Origin: [Phialemoniopsis] sp. UDSM-2020
Taxonomy: Eukaryota > Ascomycota > Sordariomycetes > Thyridiales > Thyridiaceae
Length of the DNA: 64,000 bases
NCBI GenBank assembly: GCA_018873225.1
Contig: JAEILZ010000008.1
Span: forward strand, 186,001-250,000
Direction of reading: 5' to 3'
Shown here piece after piece: positions 54,222 through 63,337 of the stretch (positions are counted from its first letter, which is position 1; the number at the start of each line of letters is the position of its first letter). The position numbers were made by a program, and so were the translations under genes. The notes under the pieces are model-generated. The model ran no database searches. It saw only the letters and a list, made by a program, of their open reading frames with translations, and was not told the DNA's origin.

Positions 54222-56083
54222 TTACAACCTGGCCGTCTTGCCCGCCCTCTCGGCGAGGATCTTGTCCCCAAGCTTGGCCATCTCAAACTTGCGCACCTTG
54301 CCGCTCCCCGTCAGCGGCACTTCGGCGGGGACGCCGTCGCTGCCCAGCCAAAAGATGTGCGTCGGCGATTTGTGCTTGCCCAGCTGCCGCATCACCCACT
54401 CGCGCATCTCCGCGTCAGAAGGATGCGATGCCTTGCCCTGGTCCGGCGCTGGGCCGAGGAACGCGCCGACGACCTCGCCGTAGTGGTGGTCCTTGAGGCC
54501 GACGACCACGGCGGTGGCGACGGCCGGGTGCGCGACGAGGCGCTCCTCGATCTCGAGGGGGTAGATGTTCTCGCCGCCTGTAATGGGAGTCAGCATGATA
54601 AAGTAACACAATGAATGACTGGTGGTGATATGACTTACCTCGAATGATAATGTCCTTGAACCGTCCCGTAATACTACAGTACCCCTCATGATCAAACACC
54701 GCCTCATCACCCGTATGCAGCCACAGCGTGCCGTGCTCGTCGCGCGCCATGACCTCGGCCGTCTTCTCCGAATTGTTCCAGTACCCAGCCTGCAGCTGAT
54801 ACCCGCCGATACACAGCTCGCCCTTCTCGCCGACGGGCACGATCCGCCCGTCCCGGTCCACGATCTTAGCCCGCGCGTGCGGCATCAACGTGCCGACGGT
54901 GGTCAGCCGGCGCTGCACGGCGTCGTCCGTGAACGCGTTGAAGCACGTCGGCGACGCCTCGGTGAGCCCGTAGCTCGACGTGAACTCGCGCATGCCGAGC
55001 TTGGACACCATGAGCTCCATGAGCCAGCGGGGCACAGGCGCGCCCGCCACGATCCCCGTCCGCAGGCGCAGCTGCGAGGCGTCGAGGTCGGCGGCTTCCG
55101 GTAGGGCGAGCAGGCTGTCGAACATGGCGGGGACGCCGTGCAGCGCGGTGCAGCGCTCCTCGACGACGGCGCGCAGCGTGGCGCGCGTGTCGAAGACCTC
55201 GGCCGGGTAGACGACCTTGGAGCCGTGGGTGACGCAGGCGAGGAGGCCGAGGACGAGGCCGAAGCAGTGGAAAAGGGGAGGCGGGCAGCAGAGGACGTCG
55301 TCGGGGCCGAGGCGCATGCGGTCGCCGATGAAGCGGGAGTTGTTGACGAGGTTACTATAAAGCTGTTAGTGCAAACTCCAAGAAGCGAAGTTGAGAAAGA
55401 AAGGCTTACTGGTGTGTCAACATGGCAGCCTTGGGAAGTCCAGTGGTGCCGCTTGTAAATTGCAGATTGACGACGCTGTATGGCAGGACGCGGGCCTCGA
55501 CGCGGGCCAATTTATACGGATCCTCCTTTGTGCTGCTCGCAATCAGGTCGTCGTAAGTCTCGTAGCCGGTCGAATCGCCGCGGATGATGACAACCTTGGG
55601 GCTCGGCGGCTGCCCAGCCAGCTCCATGAGCAGACGGGTATTGTCGAGGCGTCCGATCTTCTTTGTCGTGAAGAGCACTTTGCATTCGGAGAAGCGCAGG
55701 GCGTACTGCGCCTCGGTAGGCGTGTACGTGTTGTTGAGGATGACGAGGATGGCGCCGAGGCGAGCGACGGCGAAAAAGACAGCGGCGTACTGCTCGCAGT
55801 TGCCGGCCATGATGGCGACACGGTCGCCCGGACCGATGCCCATCGACAGGAGCGACCGTGCCAGCAGGCGGCTCTGGTGGTTGAGTTCATTGTAGGTCCA
55901 TCGTGCGCCGGTCCAGGGGATCACGACGGCTTCTTGCGTGCCGTAGTGCTGGCATTGGAGATCGAGCAGTTCTCCGAGGGTAAGGTCGACGAGAGGCGGG
56001 TCGACGGGCCCGTAGAGCAGGGAGAGCTTCTCCTTCTGCGGGAAGGGCTCGCCCAGTGTCGGGAGGGTCTGCTGGAGGGCCAT
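54222..56083 (-). CDS. sidI-like: acyl-CoA ligase of siderophore synthesis (SidI-like, AMP-binding) (3 exons)
   Basis: Exons 56083-55410, 55354-54639 and 54577-54222 give 581 aa; an in-frame ATG at 56161 would add 26 residues. ANL-superfamily motifs appear in order: 'LQFTSGTTGLPKAA' (AMP-binding P-loop), 'YGLTEASP', 'GYQLQAGYWNN', 'WLHTGDEAVFDHEGY', 'GRFKDIIIRGGENIYP' and the C-terminal lysine in 'PLTGSGKVRKFEM'. It activates a carboxylic acid as acyl-CoA; beside a SidF-type acyltransferase the likely substrate is mevalonate. The protein ends in ARL, a PTS1-type tripeptide. Known SidI uses PTS2, so PTS1 here would be a variation. An ATCWGATAA motif is 376 nt upstream of the chosen start. Other medium-chain acyl-CoA ligases are a possible alternative. 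Confidence 0.87.
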
Positions 56084-57709
56084 TGTGACGTTGTGAGCAG
56101 TCGAGGTGATTGAATCAATCGGCAGTCCGAATGGTGGATTGTCGTCGTCTTGGTGTTTCATCGAGCATTATTGGAATATACTTCCCTCGAGACAATTCAG
56201 TCTCCAGCACAGCTGAACCCATCCTCGTTTTCAATGATCCCACCCCGACAAGAGTGACCCGTCCATTTTTCAGCGCACCCGTTCCAGACGAGACCATAGC
56301 CAGAGTTCGCCGCAAGCCACGCTCGGCACCATGTCCCAAATGACACAAGGGCAATGCATCTAGAGGATAACGCGGGCTTGTAGCGGTACCTTGTCGTATG
56401 GGTGTGGGTTGCTCAGGCCTCGTGTCGGCCAATGAGAGCGGATAATCTGATCAAATACATCTGATAAGATTTTTTCGCGCCATCAGGACCAGGGTGCAGG
56501 GGTCAAGACAGGGATGTTGGTGCTCGAGGACGCCGAGTAGCCGATACCGGTGGCGGCGTCGTTTGATCCACTTGGCTTCTTCTGTTTCATTCCAGCTCTT
56601 GGGTGTTGGCTCTTGGAGAAGAAAGCCCTTCATATTAATTGTAGCATAGGGTTCGAAGGACTCCTGACGCTGTTTTGTTCGAATTGATTGTCTGGAAGGA
56701 CGATGATGATAATAAGCATGCGACTGGACCCAGTGCCACGAGGTCGGATGTCGGATGTGTTCCACAGACAGCGCAGATCCGCCTGCGAGATCGTCAGCAT
56801 GAGCGAGACCCTGCAGTGTAGCAGATGCTTAAATTGCCGATCGCCCCGTGAAGCACCCTTGCGGCGTAGACCTTGACTCCATCGTAGATCCTTCGGCCTC
56901 GGCGCAGATGCCTGACGACCACATTGCAGTGTGGCTATAGCGTCTTTGAATGAGACTGCTCACTTATTCCTCTCAACTAGGGATTCTAGCTGCCAAACTT
57001 TCTTCAAGCATAGGCTGCGCAGAAGCGGTACCCCGACGTGGAAATCGTAAGACAGGGTCATCATTAGTCTGCCGCACAAAATCACCGAAGACTAGGCCGT
57101 AAAGTCACAACATTTCCTCTTCAATAATCCAAAAATCCTCAGTCTACCGAGACCAGTGTCGGCATTTCTGTCAGCCACACCTTATTCATACCCAACTCAC
57201 TCTTTGGAAACAGGGCCCAGGGCTCAGAGCAGTTCACATCACTGGTGTTGGGCTCAATCTATCATGTTACAGAATGCGCATTACATGTCAACAGCAAAGT
57301 GGGAATCGCATGAGTAATTGCAGCTGCTTGAGTATTGTGTGTCATTATGGCTGATAGTGATGGATGTCCGCTTGTCTTGTCTTGACTTGTGTTTTGTGCT
57401 CACAAACATGGTAGTATTCAACCTAAATCAGCTAGATATTTCCACTTGTTTGTAGTCATACATTACACTGTCACCATCTTCCCTACCCCAAAATTTGCTT
57501 CGGTTCAAAGAAGCCTTGTTGTGTGGTTAAGTGACATCATGTGCAAGTCTGACCAGGCTACGCCACTTGTGGGTGTCTCAACAGCTGCTCGGCTTGTCAT
57601 GGATCTTTTATCTCTATACACATATCATGATCATTATCTGTCTGTGAATCTTAAGAATAATACTAATACCGGATAATCAACATATGATGAATCACCAGAG
57701 GTGACCTTT
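56084..57709. other. divergent intergenic region
   Basis: Separates the siderophore group from the Cys-rich array. It contains one iron-type GATA motif near its left end and the promoter elements of the first Cys-rich gene at its right edge. No frame with coding character was found. Confidence 0.55.
56459..56467 (+). promoter_or_regulatory. SreA/Fep1-type GATA motif (ATCWGATAA)
   Basis: ATCTGATAA upstream of the SidI-like gene; a second, imperfect GATA pair (GATAATCTGATCA) lies 10 bp away. Confidence 0.6.
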
Positions 57710-57751
57710 TCACTGCAAAGCAGTGAATGCCATCTCAGAATTTCTATACAT
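57710..57751 (+). promoter_or_regulatory. 17-bp palindrome plus TATA box of Cys-rich gene 1
   Basis: TCACTGCAAAGCAGTGA (57710-57726) is a perfect dyad with 7-bp arms. After 17 bp comes CTATACA (57744), 173 nt before the ATG. The same arrangement recurs at the other three genes of the array. Confidence 0.8.
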
Positions 57752-57916
57752 ATCAACCTTCCAGATCGTTTAACAGCATACGACCGTAGCCTCCTGAATT
57801 TCAACAAGACGGACTATCTATCCTCACCACAGGGGAACGATCTACCACCTTTCAGCATACACTCAAGCTCAACCACCATTGGCCAGCGCACAGATACACG
57901 ACCAGGCTCACCAACC

Positions 57917-58684
57917 ATGCCGAGGCGACATAAGTGCTATTGCACATGTGGCTGCCAAAATGCCCTTGCCAGTCAAGAAGACCTACAATGCGAGCCGTGC
58001 CGTCAACAGGGACATGCTTCTTCGCGGAGGCTTTGTTCTTGCGAGAAATGCGAATGCACTCGACTGCTTCGAACCTGGGAAGAAAAAGGAGCACTATGCG
58101 AACGCTGTCTCAAGGATTGCCCTGGAGCGGGAAGCCCACACTGCCAGTGTGAATGCAACTGCCCAATAAAGCCTGTACGCCGAGACAGTGCTGTATGCTA
58201 CCGATGTAGAGATGGCCTCTGTGCCCAGGGCAAGGTTCAAGTCCGTTGCGACTGTCAATGTGGTTGTGCACGCACACACACATACCATCCCCTGGTACAG
58301 ACCACATGTGATGCTTGTCCCCTACACAGGCACCGCTGCCAATGCACGCAATGTGGATGTGTGAGACAAGTAACCACACCACATGCATTCAAATGTGCAC
58401 ATTGCCTAGAGAGTTACGAATGCTCTGGGAAGACCACAACAACGGACAAGGTGTCCAGCTCGATGACTAGTACTGCGTTTGCCAGCTCTAGCAGTCACGA
58501 CACAGCATATGAAAGCTACTCATATGCTTCAAATGATAACGCCACATTCGGACAGGACGACATGATAGAACGATGCTCTTGCAAAGCTAAGGGTTGTATA
58601 TGCATCCTCACAGTTGAACAGAAGGGTCAGCTCTGTACAAATTGTTCTAATGGGTATCATTATGGCTGGGCTACCTCGACTTAA
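57917..58684 (+). CDS. Cys-rich multi-module protein 1 (five modules plus terminal module)
   Basis: Single exon, 255 aa, 39 Cys (15%). Starts at ATG 57917 (MPRRHKCYCTCGC); the longer open frame upstream is the leader and shares leader strings with the next gene. Modules of the form C-x-C-x(1-2)-C-x-C-x(10-14)-C-x2-C, often with one further Cys, begin at residues 7, 40, 76, 111 and 141. A Ser/Thr/Tyr-rich linker (about 171-215) leads to the invariant terminal module at 220-243. It has no signal peptide and no membrane segment, so is probably cytosolic or nuclear. Each module could bind zinc or another soft metal ion through its Cys thiolates. Several His lie between, which would also suit zinc. 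No known family is recognised. Confidence 0.85.
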   Translation: MPRRHKCYCTCGCQNALASQEDLQCEPCRQQGHASSRRLCSCEKCECTRLLRTWEEKGALCERCLKDCPGAGSPHCQCECNCPIKPVRRDSAVCYRCRDGLCAQGKVQVRCDCQCGCARTHTYHPLVQTTCDACPLHRHRCQCTQCGCVRQVTTPHAFKCAHCLESYECSGKTTTTDKVSSSMTSTAFASSSSHDTAYESYSYASNDNATFGQDDMIERCSCKAKGCICILTVEQKGQLCTNCSNGYHYGWATST

Positions 58685-59597
58685 TCGACAGCTTGGAGCC
58701 ATCCTGGGTGATCAATGATCATTCACTGTTCTCCGGAACAGCTATGTGCTGGGTCAATCAGCTGGGATACTTGCACATTAGAATAGGATTCCATTCTATT
58801 GAACGGGAGCACTTTTTTGGTATTTCTTTTTTTGGGACAAGTATTATTTTATCAATGGTAACAGAAGTAAACTAAGCTGAGCTTGGTAGAATCATGTGGA
58901 GTGATGCTAGTCAGCCTGTGTTGACAACTTCTCATCGTTGACTTCCATGATTTCCTGACAATAATGACCGGCTAAATTGAAATTATGGAGAGTGATCTGT
59001 GATGACAAGGCATTTGCATCAGGTACCAAGACAGGTGTCAGCACCTATACCCGCCGCACCTTGTTTGCATCTCATGTGCTACTCACCTCCTGGGGTGCTG
59101 TCCTCAAAGCAATTGACAATGTCACCGTCAGTCCTTATTTGTCATGTCACAGAAAGGTGCATTGTGTGTCAAACGCGAAGTTTGTGTTGCAACCAGTTTG
59201 AATCGAATGAGCAAGAATGAGACAGGATCTGGTGTCCTAGACGTAAGTTGATAGATTCATGGATGTCTACTTATCCCAGCCGGAGTTGTTTATTTCAACC
59301 CTCTCAGTCGTGCTTGCCAATGACAATTTTGCAAAATATGTCAACTTGATGTTACCACTCATTCGTATTCATATTTTGTAATACTGTCATAATTATTCCT
59401 GCCAAAATGTTCTCTGAATCCAAATTCTCCGTTCAGACTGGCATGACCCATCATGTCGAAGCTCGTCTAAGCTATATCACTTGAGGTTGTGGATCACCAG
59501 CTTTCCAGTTGGTTGTAATTATAGCATGCATTTGTCTCTGAACCTTTGGAAATTCCTATGCAAATGAACACATGATGAATTGCTCAAGTTGACCCAA
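58685..59597. other. spacer between Cys-rich genes 1 and 2
   Basis: Contains the 3' element TTTTTTGGGACAAGTAT at 58828-58844, 144 nt after the stop of gene 1. Otherwise no supported frame. The sequence just before the next promoter (ATGATGAAT..TGACC) resembles that before gene 1. Confidence 0.6.
58828..58844 (+). other. conserved 3'-flank element of Cys-rich gene 1
   Basis: TTTTTTGGGACAAGTAT, matching the consensus TTTTTTGGRRCMAGYAT seen 125-157 nt after each stop codon in the array. Probably in the 3' UTR; role unknown. Confidence 0.5.
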
Positions 59598-59640
59598 TCA
59601 CTGCTTTGCAGTGAATGTCAGATCTGAGTCTCTATATATG
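59598..59640 (+). promoter_or_regulatory. 17-bp palindrome plus TATA box of Cys-rich gene 2
   Basis: TCACTGCTTTGCAGTGA (59598-59614), perfect 7-bp arms, then 17 bp to CTATATATG (59632), 146 nt before the ATG. Confidence 0.85.
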
Positions 59641-59777
59641 TAAACCTCTGAGATCGCCCAATCGCATACAAACCCAAGCCCTCAAACATCACCAAGAAAA
59701 GCTGTTATTCCAGGAGGGAACGGCTTACTCTTTCTCAGCATACACTCAAACTCGGCCCCAGTTTATAATTCGGGACC

Positions 59778-60386
59778 ATGCCGAAGAAAGAATGTTGCCG
59801 CTGCAGTTGCGGTTGCAAAAATGACCTTGTACATGCCACGGACGTACAATGCGAGTCGTGCCGTCAACAGGGGCACGATTCTGACCGGAAGCGTTGTGTT
59901 TGCCAGAAATGCAGAGAGGGTAATGGATGCACACGACTGATACTGAAAGGCAAAAAAGGCCCCATATGCGAGGTCTGTATGACCACTTGTTCCGACTCCA
60001 AGACCTCAACATGCGAGTGCATATGCGGCTGCTCAGGAAGGCTTTCAAAAACCACCAAATGCACACCTGTCGGTCCTCAAGGGCAGCTCAAGTGCTCTTA
60101 TTGCGCAGCGAGTCGCCTATGTTCTCCAGAGACCGCATCAACGAGCGATGCATCTAGCTCGACAGCTGATACTGCGCAGTCAGGCCCTAGCTACCAAGGC
60201 ACTGCTTACGGAAGCTATGCCGATGGCAACACCCACACTTCGTATGATGCCGCAACAGTCGAAAACGACGATGTAGACCGATGCTGCTGTCCGGTCCAGG
60301 GATGTATATGCATCATAGACGTTACACATGCTGGCCAGGTCTGCGGAGGTTGTCTGCAAGGGAGGCATCATCACTGGGCTGGCTAG
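59778..60386 (+). CDS. Cys-rich multi-module protein 2 (three modules plus terminal module)
   Basis: Single exon, 202 aa, 29 Cys (14%). Module Cys clusters begin near residues 7, 40 and 79, each ending in a C-x2-C pair (25/28, 64/67, 106/109). The first and third modules show the CxCGC string. A Ser/Thr/Tyr-rich linker (about 117-165) precedes the terminal module C169-x-C171-x4-C176-x-C178-x10-C189-x2-C192, with the same spacing as in all paralogues. It is closest to gene 1: both share 'CE.CRQQGH.S.R..C' in the first module. Its leader and promoter are also most similar to those of gene 1. Putative metal-binding protein, no signal peptide, function unknown. Confidence 0.85.
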   Translation: MPKKECCRCSCGCKNDLVHATDVQCESCRQQGHDSDRKRCVCQKCREGNGCTRLILKGKKGPICEVCMTTCSDSKTSTCECICGCSGRLSKTTKCTPVGPQGQLKCSYCAASRLCSPETASTSDASSSTADTAQSGPSYQGTAYGSYADGNTHTSYDAATVENDDVDRCCCPVQGCICIIDVTHAGQVCGGCLQGRHHHWAG

Positions 60387-60882
60387 ACTTGACGCACACT
60401 TTTGGAACCATCTGCTGGCGATCACTTACGATTCTGCAAAGATCGCTATGTGTTGGAATGTGTTGGGACTATTGGCCTGAGTGTTAGCACATTCGAGAAG
60501 GGTTCTATTTGGGGGCAGATTTTTTTCTTTTCGGTATCTTTCTTTTTGGAACCAGTATCATTATCCATCAATCATTAAATAATACATAATTTATACCGAG
60601 CTGAAGTTGAGAATTGAGAGATAGAATATGCCGAGAGATACCAGTGAGTGGAGAGGCGACTTCATCGGATGAGATGCCAATAAAGCAAAGGTCCTGTTGC
60701 GTACTGTAATGATCACCACCTGCTGGCCTTGTAAAGGACAGAGGCTGCTCGGCTGGATGACCCGCTGGTGGTCATATTCATAACCACCAGCCAACGTGGA
60801 GTGGCCATCATCACATAGCAATGAATACTAATGACGGGTGGTAGTCGGTATACACATCTAATGCATTGCTTGTTTTACTGAC
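60387..60882. other. spacer between Cys-rich genes 2 and 3
   Basis: Contains the 3' element TTTTTGGAACCAGTAT at 60543-60558. No supported coding frame. Confidence 0.6.
60543..60558 (+). other. conserved 3'-flank element of Cys-rich gene 2
   Basis: TTTTTGGAACCAGTAT, 157 nt after the stop; a one- to two-base variant of the element in the other three 3' flanks. Confidence 0.45.
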
Positions 60883-60925
60883 TCACTGGAACGTAGTGAT
60901 TACCCCATCCAGCATTCTATATAAG
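60883..60925 (+). promoter_or_regulatory. 17-bp dyad plus TATA box of Cys-rich gene 3
   Basis: TCACTGGAACGTAGTGA (60883-60899) keeps the outer TCACT/AGTGA arms but not the inner pairs. CTATATAAG begins at 60917, again after exactly 17 bp. The ATG is 192 nt downstream of the TATA box. Confidence 0.8.
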
Positions 60926-61108
60926 CCAGCGCTTTTAACGCTTCATAAACGAACATCCAAGACCTTTTAGCCATACACAATTCCAAGCAAATACACATCG
61001 CCAAAAACAGCATCCACAAACAGAGGACGGGAATCTACTACCTCCCAGGACATTTTCAGTTCAACCACCAGCAGCCTGCACCTAGAGCTCAAGCTCGACG
61101 TCTTCACC

Positions 61109-61636
61109 ATGCCACGCTGCCAATGCGGCTGCCAATGCCGAAAGAAGATGACGGCTGCTGATCAAACACATTGCGCCGATTGCCGCGGCGGCCGGTGCCG
61201 CTATGCCAGTATTTGCACCTGCTTTTGTGGCTGCGACGCGTCACGGAGGAACATGGCGTTCAGCTCGACCCAGTGTCCCCGTTGCCTATCTGGAAAGCAC
61301 AAGTGCCCATGCCCATGCGTCTGCGGGAGCCGGGTTCAGACTGCGGGGAATGCTTATTGCAACTATTGCCGCGATACCTGTCAACAGCAGGCCGAACAAG
61401 CGGTTCCCGACGCCGGCGGCACTGACAGCGGCGCGGCCGCGGACTCAAGCACTTCTGGCACAGCACAATATGACGAGCGTGCAGCTTGGGGATACGGACA
61501 AGGCTGGTCCCTCAGTGGAGGTGCACTCGTGTGCTTTTGCCCAAAGAAGGAGTGCAATTGCATCATCGTTGTCGAGGAGGTTGGCGAGGTCTGTGGGGAT
61601 TGTAGGCATAACAGACATTGGCCCGTACCAAAATGA
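61109..61636 (+). CDS. Cys-rich multi-module protein 3 (three modules plus terminal module)
   Basis: Single exon, 175 aa, 26 Cys (15%). The Cys positions repeat with near-constant spacing: 4/6/8/10-22/25/30, 36/38/40/42-56/59, 66/68/70/72-84/87/91. The linker of about 50 residues is Ala/Gly/Ser-rich with 'AAWGYGQGW'. The terminal module is C142-x-C144-x4-C149-x-C151-x10-C162-x2-C165. Gene 3 is closest in layout to gene 4. Like the others it has no signal peptide and would be a reducing-compartment metal-binding candidate. Confidence 0.85.
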   Translation: MPRCQCGCQCRKKMTAADQTHCADCRGGRCRYASICTCFCGCDASRRNMAFSSTQCPRCLSGKHKCPCPCVCGSRVQTAGNAYCNYCRDTCQQQAEQAVPDAGGTDSGAAADSSTSGTAQYDERAAWGYGQGWSLSGGALVCFCPKKECNCIIVVEEVGEVCGDCRHNRHWPVPK

Positions 61637-62343
61637 TCAACACTTCGGAGGCTTGCTCTCTGGGCGTCATTCACTCTTTTTGGACCAGGTGCGGGTCGGG
61701 ATATTTAGCTGGAGTATCATTACAGCGGACAGCGTCGAGGTCAACATCGACTTGGAGCTGAACTTTTGGTCTTTTTTGGAGCAAGCATAACTTACATAGA
61801 TCACCAATACCTAAATGCATGACTGATAAGAAGCGTAGGATATGAGATTGTACTATTTGTCGAGGCCCTAGTAAGAATATGATGTTTGCAAAGTCTTTTC
61901 CTGCCTTGATGACGCTGCCAAGATGATGATGCCAAGAGAAAGGTCTTATCCACACAAGCGTCCTGTGTCTGCTGACCTCGAGGGAACATCACTTGCTTGT
62001 CAACATGACTGACGGTTCACCAGTGTCATGTCATATTTGTTAATACTACCTGGGAGAGCTATGTTATTTAAATAGATTTGAATCTCAGCTTCCACGATGG
62101 AGGTGAGTTCGTACACTTTCTTTTCATGACACTGTCAAGAAGACACAATAGACACCATACCCGTGTTCAGAATACACTATGATGGTATCCAATACTGGAT
62201 CACTAGCATGATGAGAAGATATCCACATCCCCAATACCTTGGGACGTCCTGAACCTTGGTCCTGATGGATACACCTGTAGGAGATCTTTGGCTGGACCTG
62301 AAAGCTATGAACACGAAATTTATGAGTCGCCCAGTTCAGTGAT
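61637..62343. other. spacer between Cys-rich genes 3 and 4
   Basis: Contains the 3' element TTTTTTGGAGCAAGCAT at 61772-61788. No supported coding frame; the frame crossing the gene 3 stop is a shadow. Confidence 0.6.
61772..61788 (+). other. conserved 3'-flank element of Cys-rich gene 3
   Basis: TTTTTTGGAGCAAGCAT, 136 nt after the stop; 16 of the 17 bases recur after gene 4. Confidence 0.55.
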
Positions 62344-62386
62344 TCACTGGTACGCAGTGATCGCCACATGTAACATGCTATATAAC
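62344..62386 (+). promoter_or_regulatory. 17-bp dyad plus TATA box of Cys-rich gene 4
   Basis: TCACTGGTACGCAGTGA (62344-62360) has 6-bp arms. CTATATAAC begins at 62378 after exactly 17 bp, 177 nt before the ATG. Confidence 0.8.
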
Positions 62387-62554
62387 AACCAACGCCCCAG
62401 ATTGCTTAGCCATTCCTAAAACCAAAAGTTTTACATTATTGATCATAAGATCGATCTTTCTACGCAAGACTGGAACGCGACCTCTACTACCTTCGAGAAT
62501 ACACCAAAATCAGCCACCACCAGCCAGCACCCAAGACCGGGTCCGGCCTTCATC

Positions 62555-63073
62555 ATGCCTACCTGCGATTGCGACTGCGGTTGCGAAAGCACGACTCGGA
62601 AGACAATATCAGGAGAGAATTATACCAAATGCTTCCCCTGCCGCAACAACAGATGCCCCGTGCCAAATTATTGCAGCTGCGCGTGTGGCTGCGCGAAACT
62701 GCTGAGGTGGATACCGGAGAGTCAAAGCCGCTGTCAGAGATGTCAAACGGGCCCTCCAGTATGCCAATGCAAATGCGGCTGTAGACGGCATACCGATGCT
62801 CTAGGACACTGTGGTTGGTGCCAGGGTAGCTATCCCTGTATTCAGAATGCCGAACCAGCCACCTCAGCCTCCGATACAACTATTGACCAGGCGGCCGGAG
62901 GCTCGGCTAGTTCTAGTACCGCTCACGGAGGCGGTTCAACCTCCGGTCAGGATTTTGGTAGCAATGAGCACACCTGCTCTTGTCAGGAGCGTCTGTGCCT
63001 GTGTAACACTCCTGTCGACCAAGCAGGCCAGGTCTGCGGCTACTGCTGGCGGGGAGGCCATATATTCGCGTAG
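62555..63073 (+). CDS. Cys-rich multi-module protein 4 (three modules plus terminal module)
   Basis: Single exon, 172 aa, 26 Cys (15%). Cys positions 4/6/8/10-26/29/34, 40/42/44/46-60/63, 70/72/74/76-86/89/95 give three modules with the CxCxCGC string in each. A Gly/Ser/Ala-rich linker (about 100-138) precedes the terminal module at 141-164, C-x-C-x4-C-x-C-x10-C-x2-C. The leader shares CTACTACCT and a CCACCAGC-rich tract with gene 3. Putative metal-binding protein of unknown role; no signal peptide. Confidence 0.85.
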   Translation: MPTCDCDCGCESTTRKTISGENYTKCFPCRNNRCPVPNYCSCACGCAKLLRWIPESQSRCQRCQTGPPVCQCKCGCRRHTDALGHCGWCQGSYPCIQNAEPATSASDTTIDQAAGGSASSSTAHGGGSTSGQDFGSNEHTCSCQERLCLCNTPVDQAGQVCGYCWRGGHIFA

Positions 63074-63197
63074 GCTACCCGCTAAAATCTACGCTCAGGA
63101 ACCTTTACTCTCCTTTACGATATCGTTGTGTGTCGGGGCATGGCGGGGAAAAGTATACTTATGGCAAGAGTTCTAACGTTGGTCGTTGGCAAACCCA

Positions 63198-63213
63198 TTT
63201 TTGGAGCAAGCAT
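63198..63213 (+). other. conserved 3'-flank element of Cys-rich gene 4
   Basis: TTTTTGGAGCAAGCAT, 125 nt after the stop. Confidence 0.55.
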
Positions 63214-63337
63214 CAATACATAACGAATGCATTCAATAAATTTGTCTTCCTGAACTCTATCTAGTGGTGTCGAGTCGAGAGTCTTGTCTCTGCATGTAGG
63301 ATCCGCACGAGTTGCCTTGGAAGTCAAGGCAAGGAAA

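Noticed and set aside
55391..56113. 240-codon plus-strand frame opposite the SidI-like gene
   Set aside because: Antisense shadow of the AMP-binding enzyme; no domain of its own.
57701..57916. N-terminal extension of Cys-rich gene 1 through the upstream open frame
   Set aside because: It would overlap the palindrome and TATA box, and the paralogues all begin at an ATG giving MP plus a CxCxCxC string.
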